DNA of 64,000 nucleotides from Lachnospiraceae bacterium (GCA_910574805.1 CAJTCV010000013.1:81928-145927), one strand, 5' to 3'; positions 49,564-58,996 are shown, counted from the stretch's first letter. Numbers and translations are program-made. The notes: generated from the letters alone by a model not told the origin.

Positions 49564-50845
49564 TCCATCTTCTCTCCATTTTCGCCATATAAAATCCGTC
49601 CCATGGATCCACCCCCGGCAGCATCTGCACCTGTTCCTTCAGGATAAATGGAAACTGTGTCAGAAACCACCGGGTATTGCCTTCATTTTCTTCTTTATGC
49701 ACCGTACAGGTACTGTAGATCAGCGTTCCGCCCGGCTTCACGTACCGCCATACAACGCTCAGTATTTCTCTTTGAAGCCTGACAAGCTCCTGCTGCTGTT
49801 CCGGCGTCATACGGTATTTCAGATCTCTTTTTTTCCTCAGCACTCCCAGTCCGGAGCAGGGCAGATCCGCCAGCACAATATCCGCCTTTTCATAAGACGC
49901 AGGATCCGGAACCGTTGCGTCCATCCGGACTGCTTTCATATTCCGGACTCCGGCTCTCTTCATGTTGTCCAGAATCAGATCCACCTTCTGTTCCGTCAGG
50001 TCCCGGGCTTCCACCATGCCGGTCCCCCCAAGAAGATCCGCCAGATGCAGGCTCTTACCTCCGGGCGCCGCGCAGACATCAATGCAGCAGGCGCCCGGTC
50101 CGGGCGCTGCCATAAGCGCCGCCTTCATGGAGCTCACATCCTGGACCTGAAAAAGCCCCGCCCGAAAGGACGGGAGCGCCCGCAGGTGATCATAGCCGGT
50201 GATGGAGAGGGCGCAGTCCACGCCTTCTGTCTCCTGTGCATGGACCCCTTCCTTCCGAAGCTGTTCTGCCAGCGCTTCTCTGGTGATTTTCTTAAGATTC
50301 ACCCGGATGGTCAGGGGCTTCTCTTCATACTGATCCTGCAGCATCCGGATAGCCGTCTCTTCCCCGTATTCCTCTGTCCACTGGCGCACGATCCATTCCG
50401 GCGTGGAATACTGTACCCACAGGCCGGGATACGGAATCGGTCCCTCTTCCCGGGCAATGTTTCTTAAGACACCGTTCACGAACCCCTTCAGGCTCCCGAA
50501 CCCCTTCTTTCCTGCAAGCTTTACCGCCTCATTGCAGACGGCGGAAGCAGGGATCCGGTCCATGTACCGGAGCTGGTAGACGGACATGCGCAGGATGCAG
50601 CGGATCACAGGCTTCTGTTTCTTCACGGGCACTCTGGAATACCGGTCAATGATGTAGTCCAGCTCCAGCATCCGCTCCAGCGTCCCCTCGGTCAGCCGGG
50701 TCAGGAAGGCCCGGTCCTGTTTCGCAAGATACTGATACCGCTCCAGCGCGCCTCTGAGCGCCACATGGCTGTACATTTTTCCTCCGGTGATCTCCAGAAG
50801 CAGCTCCAGTGCGGCCGCCCTGATATTTACCTTCTGGTCAGTCAC
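49556..50845 (-). CDS. rsmB: 16S rRNA (cytosine(967)-C(5))-methyltransferase RsmB
   Basis: The protein has about 429 residues. The N-terminal NusB-like domain (residues about 5-140) precedes the SAM-dependent methyltransferase core with DVCAAPGGKSLHL and the catalytic motif DLPCSGLGVLRKK. The GTG at 50845 is chosen because GGAGG lies 8 nt upstream; 23 further codons upstream show no similarity. It overlaps the zinc peptidase gene by 8 nt. Confidence 0.93.
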   Translation of the reverse strand: MTDQKVNIRAAALELLLEITGGKMYSHVALRGALERYQYLAKQDRAFLTRLTEGTLERMLELDYIIDRYSRVPVKKQKPVIRCILRMSVYQLRYMDRIPASAVCNEAVKLAGKKGFGSLKGFVNGVLRNIAREEGPIPYPGLWVQYSTPEWIVRQWTEEYGEETAIRMLQDQYEEKPLTIRVNLKKITREALAEQLRKEGVHAQETEGVDCALSITGYDHLRALPSFRAGLFQVQDVSSMKAALMAAPGPGACCIDVCAAPGGKSLHLADLLGGTGMVEARDLTEQKVDLILDNMKRAGVRNMKAVRMDATVPDPASYEKADIVLADLPCSGLGVLRKKRDLKYRMTPEQQQELVRLQREILSVVWRYVKPGGTLIYSTCTVHKEENEGNTRWFLTQFPFILKEQVQMLPGVDPWDGFYMAKMERRWND

Positions 50846-51527
50846 GTCTTCTTCCTCCGAATAACAGCGCCAGCCGCAGAAGCGACAGAATGGAAGCCGC
50901 CGCTGCTGCCACATAGGTCATGGCCGCCGCTGACAGCACCTTTCTCGTATGCTTCAGCTCATCCTCCGACAGCATATGAGTGTTACCCAGAATGTCCACT
51001 GCTCTGGCAGATGCATTGAACTCCACCGGAAGGGTGATGAGCTGGAAAAGCGTCCCACAGGCAAAGCACAGAAGCCCCACCTGCACCAGTGTGTAGGAGC
51101 TCCCCAGAACCAGTCCCAGAAGGATGATGGGGATCGCCGCTTTTGTCCCGATATTTGCCACCGGCACAAAGGCTGCCCGAAGGCGCAGAGGCGCATACGC
51201 CTGGTCGTCCTGGATGGCATGCCCGCATTCGTGTGCCGCCACACCGATCGCCGCCACAGAAGGAGACCCGTAGACGGTATCCGACAGCCGCAGGACCTTT
51301 CCCCGGGGATCATAGTGATCTGTAAGATTTCCGCTGATATGCTCCACCCGTACATCGTAGATCCCCGCGCCCTGCAGGATCCGGCGCGCCGCCTCTGCTC
51401 CGGTCAGCCCGGACCTGCTGTGTACCTGTGCGTATTTCTTATAGGTAAGATTTACCCGCGCCGATGCCCACATGGACAGGAGCGCGCCGATCAGCACCAG
51501 TATATAAGTTGCATCGTAGAATAACAT
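50838..51527 (-). CDS. Neutral zinc metallopeptidase (Zn_peptidase_2 family)
   Basis: The 229-residue membrane protein has an N-terminal helix, the zinc motif HECGH in AAHECGHAIQDD, and two or three further hydrophobic segments. The family is widespread in Firmicutes, often between fmt and rsmB as here; substrates are not well defined. ATG 51527 has GGGGAGG 6 nt upstream. It overlaps rsmB and lies 14 nt after fmt. Confidence 0.88.
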   Translation of the reverse strand: MLFYDATYILVLIGALLSMWASARVNLTYKKYAQVHSRSGLTGAEAARRILQGAGIYDVRVEHISGNLTDHYDPRGKVLRLSDTVYGSPSVAAIGVAAHECGHAIQDDQAYAPLRLRAAFVPVANIGTKAAIPIILLGLVLGSSYTLVQVGLLCFACGTLFQLITLPVEFNASARAVDILGNTHMLSEDELKHTRKVLSAAAMTYVAAAAASILSLLRLALLFGGRRRD

Positions 51528-51541
51528 GTCATACCTCCCCA

Positions 51542-52489
51542 TCAAGATTCTGCATTTTCTCCCAGGATCGTACCGGTCTTCACCTCTGCTCCCCGGAGAT
51601 ACGCTCCGGTATCCATCCGCTTCTTTCCTTCCATCTGAAGCTCCCGGATGGCAAGCGCGCCGTCTCCGGTCTGCACGATCATGGCATCCTTTGTCACTTC
51701 CAGTATCTCACCGCAGTTCCCTTTTGATACATGCTGCGGCAGCACCCTGGCCGCCCAGATCTTCATGGTCCTGCCCTGATATCTGGTGTATGCACTGGGC
51801 CAGGGATTCAGTCCCCGGATCAGCCGTTCGATGGACACTGCATCCTTCGTCCAGTCAATGGATCCCATTTCTTTTTCCAGCATGGAAGCGTAGGGCGTGG
51901 GAGACTCCCCCTGGGGCTCCGGCTTCAGGGTTCCCGCTTCCAGTTCTCTTAAGGTCTCCACACAGAGCCTGGCCCCTGCTTCGCTCAGTTTGTCAAAAAG
52001 GCTGCCTCCGGTCTCCTCTTCCTCCAGAGGGACCACTGTCTTCAGCAGCATATCCCCGGTATCCAGGCCTTCGTCCATCTGCATGGTTGTCACGCCGGAC
52101 TCCTTCTCCCCGTTCAGAACCGCCCACTGAATCGGCGCCGCCCCCCGGTATTTGGGAAGCAGAGAGCCATGAACATTGATACATCCGTATTTTTTCATAT
52201 GGAGGATTTCTGACGGGATCAGCTGACCGAAGGCCACCACCACTATTACATCCGCCTGCACCCCTTCCAGACAGCGGACTGATTCCTCTTCCCGGATCTT
52301 CTTCGGCTGACAGACCTGCAGGCCATGGGCCAGCGCCGCCTCCTTCACCGGAGGATACTGCATGGCATGTCCTCTTCCTTTTGGTCTGTCAGGCTGCGTC
52401 ACCACCAGACGGATCTGATGGCCGGCCTCTATCAGAGCCTCCAGAGTACCAACTGCAAAATCCGGTGTTCCCATAAATATGATATCCAT
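51542..52489 (-). CDS. fmt: Methionyl-tRNA formyltransferase
   Basis: The 315-residue enzyme formylates initiator Met-tRNA. The signature NVHGSLLPKYRGAAPIQWA with the catalytic Asn and His and the DTGDMLL element are present; a C-terminal OB-like domain follows. The ATG at 52489 lies 7 nt after the def stop; AGGAGG lies 12 nt upstream. Confidence 0.95.
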   Translation of the reverse strand: MDIIFMGTPDFAVGTLEALIEAGHQIRLVVTQPDRPKGRGHAMQYPPVKEAALAHGLQVCQPKKIREEESVRCLEGVQADVIVVVAFGQLIPSEILHMKKYGCINVHGSLLPKYRGAAPIQWAVLNGEKESGVTTMQMDEGLDTGDMLLKTVVPLEEEETGGSLFDKLSEAGARLCVETLRELEAGTLKPEPQGESPTPYASMLEKEMGSIDWTKDAVSIERLIRGLNPWPSAYTRYQGRTMKIWAARVLPQHVSKGNCGEILEVTKDAMIVQTGDGALAIRELQMEGKKRMDTGAYLRGAEVKTGTILGENAES

Positions 52490-52496
52490 ACTGAAT

Positions 52497-52973
52497 TTAT
52501 TCCTCCTCATCCTCCGGAACTACATCATGCAGTCCTCCCTCCACGATATCCACATAGAGCTTTCCGTCCAGATGCTCGCATTCGTGGCAGATAGCCCGGG
52601 CCAGAAGCTCTGTCCCGTCCAGCTCATAATACTCTTCGTTTTCATCCATATAACGGACCGTTACATCGTTGGGACGTGTGACCTGGCCGGCTTTACCCGG
52701 AATACTCAGGCAGCCTTCATCCCCTGTCTGAGAACCTTCCTCTCTTACGACTCTGGGATTGATCATGACCAGAGGTCCGTCTCCAATATCAATGACCACC
52801 ACTCTTTTCAGGATCCCCACCTGAGGCGCCGCCAGTCCTACGCCCTCCTTCTCATACATCGTTTCCAGCATATCGTCAATCAATTCGCGGATCTTCGGAG
52901 TCACCTCCCTGACCTCCCTGCTCTTTTTGCGGAGAATCGGGTCTCCTTCCACTCTTACATTCCGAATTGCCAT
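52497..52973 (-). CDS. def: Peptide deformylase
   Basis: The 158-residue metalloenzyme removes the N-formyl group from new proteins. The three motifs are GVGLAAPQ, EGCLS and HECEHLDG. The start at 52973 has AAGGAGG 7 nt upstream; the open frame extends 50 codons upstream through the 51-bp tandem repeats, probably untranslated. It is paired with fmt, its functional counterpart. Confidence 0.96.
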   Translation of the reverse strand: MAIRNVRVEGDPILRKKSREVREVTPKIRELIDDMLETMYEKEGVGLAAPQVGILKRVVVIDIGDGPLVMINPRVVREEGSQTGDEGCLSIPGKAGQVTRPNDVTVRYMDENEEYYELDGTELLARAICHECEHLDGKLYVDIVEGGLHDVVPEDEEE

Positions 52974-52993
52974 GATATTTTCCTCCTTATGAT

Positions 52994-53120
52994 AGTTCCG
53001 CATCCCCCCCTCCGGGTCTCGCTCGGGCGGATGCTGTTTTTGACAGTTCTGCATTTTCCCTTCCGGGCCTCGCTCGGGCGGATGCTGTTTTTGACAGTTC
53101 TGCATTTTCCCTCCCGACAC
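52994..53120. repeat. 51-bp tandem repeats between priA and def
   Basis: Units begin AGTTC(C/T)GCAT at 52994, 53045 and 53096, a period of 51 bp with about 2.5 copies. Each full unit ends GGCGGATGCTGTTTTTGAC, and each can fold through GCAT/ATGC ends with a GC-rich inner stem (CCGGGC/GCTCGG). The unit ends are the same as in the glyS-upstream repeats. Confidence 0.85.
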
Positions 53121-53150
53121 CATGCGTCTGGAAGGCTGCCGCCTGTTTTT

Positions 53151-55382
53151 TTAATATGCATTCAGCGGATTATGATCAAACTGTATGTAGATTTTCTGCC
53201 ACACAGTGTCTTTCTCCAGTTCCTGCTCCAGTCTTTTTTCCATGTCCAGAAGGACTGCTTCCTCCCGGTGTTTCAGGTAAATGACCCTGCGGTATATGTC
53301 ATTTTTTCTGGACAGAACAGCCGCCGCCGGGCCGATCACGGTAAGCCCCTCCGCCTGCCTGCCCCGGATCATTTTTCCGAGGATTTCCGAGCATTTGATC
53401 AGAAATCCTTCGTCCGGGCCGGACAGATAGATGCCCAGCATGGACGCCGCCGGGGGATACAGAAGCATCTGCCGGTATATCATCTCCTGCCGGAAAAATC
53501 CTTCATAGTCCTGTTCTGCCGCTGCGCGGATGCTGTAGTGATCCGGTGTGTAGGTCTGGATCACCGCCTCTCCCTGCATCTCCCCTCTTCCCGCCCGGCC
53601 TGCTGCCTGGGTCAGGATCTGAAACGTCCGTTCAGACGCCCGGTAATCTGTGGCATACAGGGACAGATCTGCTGCCAGCACTCCCACCAGCGTCACGTTG
53701 GGGAAATCATGTCCTTTTACAATCATCTGGGTGCCCACCAGCACATCCGCCTCCCCCTGTCCAAAAGCGGTGAGAATCTGTTCATAGCTCTCCCGGGTCC
53801 TGGTGGTATCGTGATCCATCCGCAGCACTTCTGCCCCCGGATAGAGCTTCCGAACCTCCCGTTCGATCTGCTGGGTCCCGGCGCGGAAGCCGCTGATATA
53901 CCGGGATCCGCAGGCAGGACAGGCATCCGGCATCCGCATCTCATATCCGCAGTAGTGACACCGGAGTCTGCCGTCATTGTGCAGGGAAAGAGTCACATCG
54001 CAGTGAGGGCATTTGATGGCCTGTCCGCAGGAACGGCAGGACACAAATCCCGAAAGCCCCCGCCTGTTCAAAAACAACATGATCTGCTGACCTTTCTGCA
54101 GCCGCTCACTCATGGCTTCCTTCAGCTTCCGGCTGAAGATACTCCGGTTCCCCTCTCTTAGTTCCTTCCTGAGATCCACGATGCTGACCTCCGGAAGCGC
54201 CGCGTCATTTACCCGACGGGATAGACGGTAAAACCCGTAGACTCCCGTCCTGGCGTACTCATAGCTCTCCACGGAAGGCGTGGCGCTCCCAAGCACCACC
54301 AGCGCCTCACACATCCCGGCGCGGAAGATGGCTGCCTCTCTTGCATGATATCTGGGAACCGTCTCGCTTTTATACGAGCTCTCATGCTCTTCATCCATAA
54401 TAATCATGCCGATTCTGGCAAATGGCACAAACAGGGCAGATCTGGGACCGATAATCACATCGATATCTCCCTCCTTCGCCCGCAGGAACTGATCATATCG
54501 TTCCCCGTCCGACAGACGGGAATGCATCACGGACACCCGGTCCCCGAACCGCTCATGAAAACGCCGGACCGTCTGAAAGGTCAGCGCGATCTCCGGGATC
54601 AGGACCACCGCCTGTTTTCCCTCACGCACCACTCTGGCGATAAGTTCCATATAAACTTCTGTCTTGCCGCTCCCGGTCACTCCGTGAAGCAGACAGGTCT
54701 TCCGGATCCCCTGCTGATACCCGGCCCAGATCCCTTCCACCGCAGCCCGCTGTTCTTCATTTAAGATGACGTGCTGTTCTTTTTTTACAAAATGCCCGGC
54801 AAAGGGATTCCGGTAGGAAGTCTCCGACTCCACCCTGAGAACCCTCTGCTCTGCAAGCCCCCGGATTACAGAGGCAGACACTTTCAGTTCTTCCACCGCT
54901 TTTTCATAGGAAAGTGTCTCTTCCTGAAGGAGCGCTGCAAGAAGTCTGGCTTTCGCCCTGTAGTGCTTCCTTTCGTACTCCCGGAGAAGCACTTCTCCCT
55001 GTGGGGCCGGAATCAGGCGCACCAGTTTCCGGCTCTGTTTCTGCCTGGTCTTCTGCTTTACCAGAAGGACCGTTTTCAGAGCCTGATTCATGGTGGAGCC
55101 ATACCGCTCTTTCATCCACGCTGCCAGAGCGATCAGCTGCGCCTCCGCCCTGACGCTGCCCTCCACGATTCCTGTCAGCTCCTTGATCTTCTCCGGCGGA
55201 TAATCCGGTTTGTCGGCAAATCCCACCACATACCCTTTTGTTGGACGGTTTCCCCTGCCAAACGGAATCTCCACCTGCATACCGGCCTGCAGGCTGCCCT
55301 GCAGCCGTTCAGGGATCCGATACTGGAAGACCCGGTCCACCTTCTCATGGGAAATATCCACAATGACATTGACGAACTCCAT
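53151..55382 (-). CDS. priA: Primosomal protein N' (PriA helicase)
   Basis: The 743-residue replication-restart helicase has an N-terminal 3'-DNA-binding domain, Walker A GVTGSGKTEVYMEL, DEEH box (IIMDEEHESSYKS), and an inserted zinc-binding region with paired CxxC motifs (SCRSCGQAIKCPHCDVTL and later CHYCG, CPACG). Helicase motifs V/VI follow (QMIVKGHDFPNVTLVG, QAAGRAGRG). The start at 55382 has AAGGA upstream; nine codons further upstream belong to the leader motif. Confidence 0.95.
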   Translation of the reverse strand: MEFVNVIVDISHEKVDRVFQYRIPERLQGSLQAGMQVEIPFGRGNRPTKGYVVGFADKPDYPPEKIKELTGIVEGSVRAEAQLIALAAWMKERYGSTMNQALKTVLLVKQKTRQKQSRKLVRLIPAPQGEVLLREYERKHYRAKARLLAALLQEETLSYEKAVEELKVSASVIRGLAEQRVLRVESETSYRNPFAGHFVKKEQHVILNEEQRAAVEGIWAGYQQGIRKTCLLHGVTGSGKTEVYMELIARVVREGKQAVVLIPEIALTFQTVRRFHERFGDRVSVMHSRLSDGERYDQFLRAKEGDIDVIIGPRSALFVPFARIGMIIMDEEHESSYKSETVPRYHAREAAIFRAGMCEALVVLGSATPSVESYEYARTGVYGFYRLSRRVNDAALPEVSIVDLRKELREGNRSIFSRKLKEAMSERLQKGQQIMLFLNRRGLSGFVSCRSCGQAIKCPHCDVTLSLHNDGRLRCHYCGYEMRMPDACPACGSRYISGFRAGTQQIEREVRKLYPGAEVLRMDHDTTRTRESYEQILTAFGQGEADVLVGTQMIVKGHDFPNVTLVGVLAADLSLYATDYRASERTFQILTQAAGRAGRGEMQGEAVIQTYTPDHYSIRAAAEQDYEGFFRQEMIYRQMLLYPPAASMLGIYLSGPDEGFLIKCSEILGKMIRGRQAEGLTVIGPAAAVLSRKNDIYRRVIYLKHREEAVLLDMEKRLEQELEKDTVWQKIYIQFDHNPLNAY

Positions 55383-55441
55383 ATTCGTATCCTTATTATA
55401 GTTCCGCATCCGCCTCTCACGATGCCCCGGCGGATCCTTTT

Positions 55442-56908
55442 TTATTCTGACAGTTCCTGCAGTACTTCCCGGATCAGATCTCTTTCATCCATGGGATATT
55501 TTTTTCCTTTGATCTCCTGATAATCCTCATGCCCTTTTCCGGCAAGTACGATCACGTCCCCTTTTTGTCCGTGCTCGATCACGTAGCGGATGGCTTCCTT
55601 CCGGTCACAGATTTCCACATAAGCGCCGTCAGTCCTGCCCATGCCCACCTTAATGTCGTCCATGATTGCCTGTGGTTCCTCGAACCGGGGATTGTCAGAG
55701 GTAATCACCGTCAGGTCCGCCAGCCGCCCGGACACCTCTCCCATCTCATAGCGCCGGAGCCTGGAGCGGTTTCCCCCGCATCCAAAGACGCAGACCAGCC
55801 GCTTCGGATGATATTCCTTCAGCGTCAGAAGCAGACTCTCAAGACTCATGGCATTGTGCGCATAATCGATCATCAGGATAAAATCCTTTGATACCGGGAC
55901 CATCTCAATGCGCCCCTTCGTCTTTACCACCTTCAGAGCCTCTCTCAGATCGTCGGCAGATACGTTAAAATGTTCACAAACTGCGATGGCTACAAGAGAA
56001 TTATACACACTGAATGTCCCCGGTACATCAATCTCCACATCCATATCCATCTTTCCGGAAATATGATAGCGGACTCCCAGGTACCCCGGCCTTCCAATCA
56101 GCTCCACGCCGGACGCACGGTAATCCGCCTTTTCCGAAAATCCGATCGTCTCCAGCGTACACGTATGCCCCTCCAGCACCTGCTCAAAATGCCCGTCGTC
56201 CGCATTGGCGATTCCCATCCGGCACTGCCGGAACAGCATCCCTTTGCAAGCCGCATACTCTTCAAAACTGGCATGCTCATTGGGGCCGATATGATCCGGC
56301 GCCAGATTGGTGAAAATTCCGATCTCAAAGGGGATCCCTGCAGTCCGGTGCATCATGAGCCCCTGGGACGAGACCTCCATAACGCAGATCTGACAGCCTG
56401 CCTCCACCATCTGTGCAAAATATTCCTGTACCAGGTAAGATTCCGGCGTGGTGTTGTTGGCCGGAATGTGCGTCTCTCCGATGATCGTTTCTATGGTTCC
56501 GATCAGCCCGACCCTGTATCCGGCATGCTCCAGGATTCCTTTTATCATAAAAGTAGTTGTGGTCTTGCCCTTGGTGCCGGTGATCCCGATCACTTTCAGA
56601 CGGTCTGCCGGATGATCAAAATAGGCTGCCGACAGAAGGGACAGCGCATAGCGGGTATCCGCAACCAGAACAAGCGTCACTCCCTCCGGCACTTCCACCT
56701 CCCGCTCCGCCACGATTACCCTGGCGCCCTTTGCCGTGATCTCCTCCACATGTTCATGGCTGTCGTACACCGCCCCTTTGATGCAGACGAACATGCAGTC
56801 TTTTGTCACTCTTCTGGAATCATAGACGAGCGCCGTGATCTCGCCCTCTCTGGTTCCTTTTATGATCTGATAGTCCAGGTTTTTCAATAAACCGGAAACT
56901 GATTTCAT
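55442..56908 (-). CDS. murE: UDP-MurNAc-L-Ala-D-Glu--meso-diaminopimelate ligase
   Basis: The 488-residue Mur ligase adds the third residue to the peptidoglycan stem. The ATP-binding GITGTKGKTTTTFMI is present, and the amino-acid-selecting motif DNPR (in TSDNPRFEEP) points to meso-diaminopimelate rather than lysine. ATG 56908 has AAGGAGG 6 nt upstream. It is first in the long minus-strand run, driven by a promoter that shares its -35 with the divergent HD gene. Confidence 0.94.
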   Translation of the reverse strand: MKSVSGLLKNLDYQIIKGTREGEITALVYDSRRVTKDCMFVCIKGAVYDSHEHVEEITAKGARVIVAEREVEVPEGVTLVLVADTRYALSLLSAAYFDHPADRLKVIGITGTKGKTTTTFMIKGILEHAGYRVGLIGTIETIIGETHIPANNTTPESYLVQEYFAQMVEAGCQICVMEVSSQGLMMHRTAGIPFEIGIFTNLAPDHIGPNEHASFEEYAACKGMLFRQCRMGIANADDGHFEQVLEGHTCTLETIGFSEKADYRASGVELIGRPGYLGVRYHISGKMDMDVEIDVPGTFSVYNSLVAIAVCEHFNVSADDLREALKVVKTKGRIEMVPVSKDFILMIDYAHNAMSLESLLLTLKEYHPKRLVCVFGCGGNRSRLRRYEMGEVSGRLADLTVITSDNPRFEEPQAIMDDIKVGMGRTDGAYVEICDRKEAIRYVIEHGQKGDVIVLAGKGHEDYQEIKGKKYPMDERDLIREVLQELSE

Positions 56909-56956
56909 GAAGGTCCTCCTTCTCATTCTGACTTTGCGCGATTGCTTTTTCAGTGT

Positions 56957-56985
56957 AGTATAACACATTCGTGCGGGTCTTGCAA
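56957..56985 (-). promoter_or_regulatory. Promoter of murE
   Basis: Minus-strand TTGCAA (56980-56985), a 17-nt spacer and TATACT (56957-56962), about 49 nt upstream of murE. Confidence 0.75.
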
Positions 56986-57008
56986 TTTTACATTGCCAAC
57001 ATTATAAT
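56980..57008 (+). promoter_or_regulatory. Promoter of the HD-domain gene
   Basis: Plus-strand TTGCAA (56980-56985), a 17-nt spacer and TATAAT (57003-57008). The self-complementary TTGCAA is the same hexamer used by the murE promoter. Confidence 0.75.
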
Positions 57009-57066
57009 ATATCCAGGAACCGGGATCCCTGTTCGCTCTGCCTGCCCTGGAGGACAGCCCTGAACA

Positions 57067-57095
57067 GTCTTTCTGGTCCGACCAGTCTGAAAGAC
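57067..57095 (+). other. Leader hairpin before the HD-domain gene
   Basis: GTCTTTC pairs with GAAAGAC, and an inner TGGTC pairs with GACCA, ending 2 nt before the AAGGAGG ribosome site. It may modulate translation or RNA stability. Confidence 0.5.
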
Positions 57096-57111
57096 ACAAG
57101 GAGGAAATTTC

Positions 57112-57825
57112 ATGCTGCCCACAAGAGAAAGAGCCGAAGCACTTTTAGAAGAAGCGGAAGCCTGCAACCCCGGTCCCTGGGGAAACCACAGCCGCACAGC
57201 CGCACACTGTGCGGAGAAGATCGCACAGGCGTGCGGGAATCTGGATCCGGACAAAGCCTACATTTTGGGGCTTCTGCACGACATCGGACGAAAATTCGGC
57301 GTCCGGCATCTGGGGCATGTATCGGACGGCTATTCCTATATGATGTCTCTTGGCTATGATGAAGCAGCCAGAATCTGCCTCACCCATTCCTTCCACAGCC
57401 AGTCCATGGAAGACTACATCGGAAAATTTGACACTACGGACCAGGAACTTGCACTGATTCAGGACCGACTCGCTGCCATTACCATGGACGAATATGACCG
57501 GCTGATTCAGCTGTGCGATTCTCTGGCAGGCGCAGACGGCGTGCTGGACATGGAAACACGCATGGAGGACGTCCGGCGGCGGTACGGCTCCTATCCTCAG
57601 GATAAATGGAACCGGAATCTGGAATTAAAGAGATATTTTGAGGAAAAGGCGGGGAGGAACCTCTATCTGGTGGTGGAAAAAGAAACATTTCATCCATCAG
57701 GAGAAGGAACCGGCAGGAAACCGGCCCAACCCCCAAAGGAGGAGAAAAAGCTTGAAAAAGAATGCGGAAAAAACAAATGTCATGCGGCTTCTGGATCAGA
57801 AAAAGATCCCCTACCAAAGCTATGA
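57112..57825 (+). CDS. HD-domain phosphohydrolase-like protein
   Basis: The 237-residue protein has the HD pattern: N-terminal NHSRTAAHCAEKIA with the first metal His, GLLHDIGRK as the HD pair, and later THSFHS. HD proteins hydrolyse nucleotides or phosphate esters with metal ions; the substrate here is unknown. The last 25 residues are read in the region shared with the start of the next gene and have no similarity signal. AAGGAGG precedes the ATG. Confidence 0.85.
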   Translation: MLPTRERAEALLEEAEACNPGPWGNHSRTAAHCAEKIAQACGNLDPDKAYILGLLHDIGRKFGVRHLGHVSDGYSYMMSLGYDEAARICLTHSFHSQSMEDYIGKFDTTDQELALIQDRLAAITMDEYDRLIQLCDSLAGADGVLDMETRMEDVRRRYGSYPQDKWNRNLELKRYFEEKAGRNLYLVVEKETFHPSGEGTGRKPAQPPKEEKKLEKECGKNKCHAASGSEKDPLPKL

Positions 57826-58231
57826 TTATACAGACACCGGTATTATCAGCGGCGCGGAAGTCGCCGCCGTCCTGGAGCAGAACCCGGACCAGGTATTCAA
57901 GACGCTGGTGACAGAGGGAAATTCCGGCAGTCATTACGTCTTTCTGGTTCCCGTCAACAGGGAACTGGATCTGAAGAAGGCTGCCCGGGCCACAGGCGAA
58001 AAAAGCATTCACATGGTCAGGTCCAAAGATCTGCTGGCTCTCACCGGATATGTCCACGGCGGATGCTCTCCCATCGGGATGAAGAAACCGTTTCCGACGG
58101 TCATTGACGCATCCGCGGCAGACTTCGACACCATCCTTTTCAGCGGCGGCAGGATCGGCCATCAGGTGGAGGTCCCATTCTGCGAGCTTGACAAAATTTT
58201 AACATATCAATTAAAAGAGCTTGGAGAATAA
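57752..58231 (+). CDS. Cys-tRNA(Pro)/aminoacyl-tRNA deacylase (YbaK/EbsC)
   Basis: The 159-residue protein resembles EbsC/YbaK, which clears mischarged Cys-tRNA-Pro in trans. The family segments VFKTLVTEG, the Lys/Gly-rich VHGGCSPIGMKK and SGGRIGHQVEV are present. A TTG start at 57752 fits best: AAAGGAGG lies 9 nt upstream and the length matches relatives. It overlaps the HD gene by 74 nt in another frame. Confidence 0.87.
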   Translation: MKKNAEKTNVMRLLDQKKIPYQSYDYTDTGIISGAEVAAVLEQNPDQVFKTLVTEGNSGSHYVFLVPVNRELDLKKAARATGEKSIHMVRSKDLLALTGYVHGGCSPIGMKKPFPTVIDASAADFDTILFSGGRIGHQVEVPFCELDKILTYQLKELGE

Positions 58232-58236
58232 ACATA

Positions 58237-58968
58237 ATGAAACAAGGATTTTTAGAGCGGGAAGCAAAGCTGGCCCATAAGAAAAACCGGATCTTTTTTA
58301 CGGTAATGCTGCTGGGATATATCTGTCTCCTTTCTGTCCTCGCTTTTGTCCTGAAGGACTCTATTGATCTGAATGACCCGGATATCCGGAAAGTTGTCAT
58401 CACCCTGTCTGTTCTCTCCGTAATTATGCTGATCTCCGTAGCGGCAGGACTTCTAAGCTCCCTCCAGAGCGAAGCAGAAGGCCGGAGTCTGATCCTTCCT
58501 TTTAAAGAGGATACAAAAAAGGCGGTGGCCAGGATCATTGATCAGGAAGTGCTGGAAGGCCGTGCGCTGGTGGATGAATATATCGAGGATTTTTCCGACG
58601 GACAAAAGCCCCATGGCCAGCGGATCCTTCTGACCCCCTCCTACCTGCTGCTTTTCAACAGCATGGGCAGAGTGTTCGCCATCCCCCGTGGGAAAATCTG
58701 CTGGATCTGCTCCCAGACCGGTATCAAAGGACGCAGTCCTTATAAAGTCCGTCTGCTGGTATTTACAGATAAGAAGATCTTCTCTCATATGGACGGACTG
58801 GATATCCCCCACATGGAGAAAATAGCCGGGAAGCTTTATGAGTACATACCCAATGTATTTTCCGGCCGCGATCCGTTCACGACGTCCCATGAGCTGGAGC
58901 GCCTTTTTGAGCAGGACCGGGAGGCATTTCTGAGACTGTACGAAGAAGAAAAGAAAAAATTTGAATAA
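58237..58968 (+). CDS. Membrane protein of unknown function
   Basis: The 243-residue protein has two transmembrane helices (residues about 19-40 and 51-71) and a soluble C-terminal domain of about 165 residues with beta-rich segments (RILLTPSYLLLFNSMGRVFA, VRLLVFTDKKIF), which could be a PH-like fold. The end is highly charged and helical. I do not recognise the family. It lies 5 nt after the deacylase and 28 nt before carbamate kinase, so it is likely co-transcribed. Confidence 0.6.
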   Translation: MKQGFLEREAKLAHKKNRIFFTVMLLGYICLLSVLAFVLKDSIDLNDPDIRKVVITLSVLSVIMLISVAAGLLSSLQSEAEGRSLILPFKEDTKKAVARIIDQEVLEGRALVDEYIEDFSDGQKPHGQRILLTPSYLLLFNSMGRVFAIPRGKICWICSQTGIKGRSPYKVRLLVFTDKKIFSHMDGLDIPHMEKIAGKLYEYIPNVFSGRDPFTTSHELERLFEQDREAFLRLYEEEKKKFE

Positions 58969-58996
58969 ACTATAATATGAAAATGAGGATAATGAC

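Noticed and set aside
52994..53120. CRISPR array
   Set aside because: There are only 2.5 adjacent 51-bp units without unique spacers; this is a plain tandem repeat.
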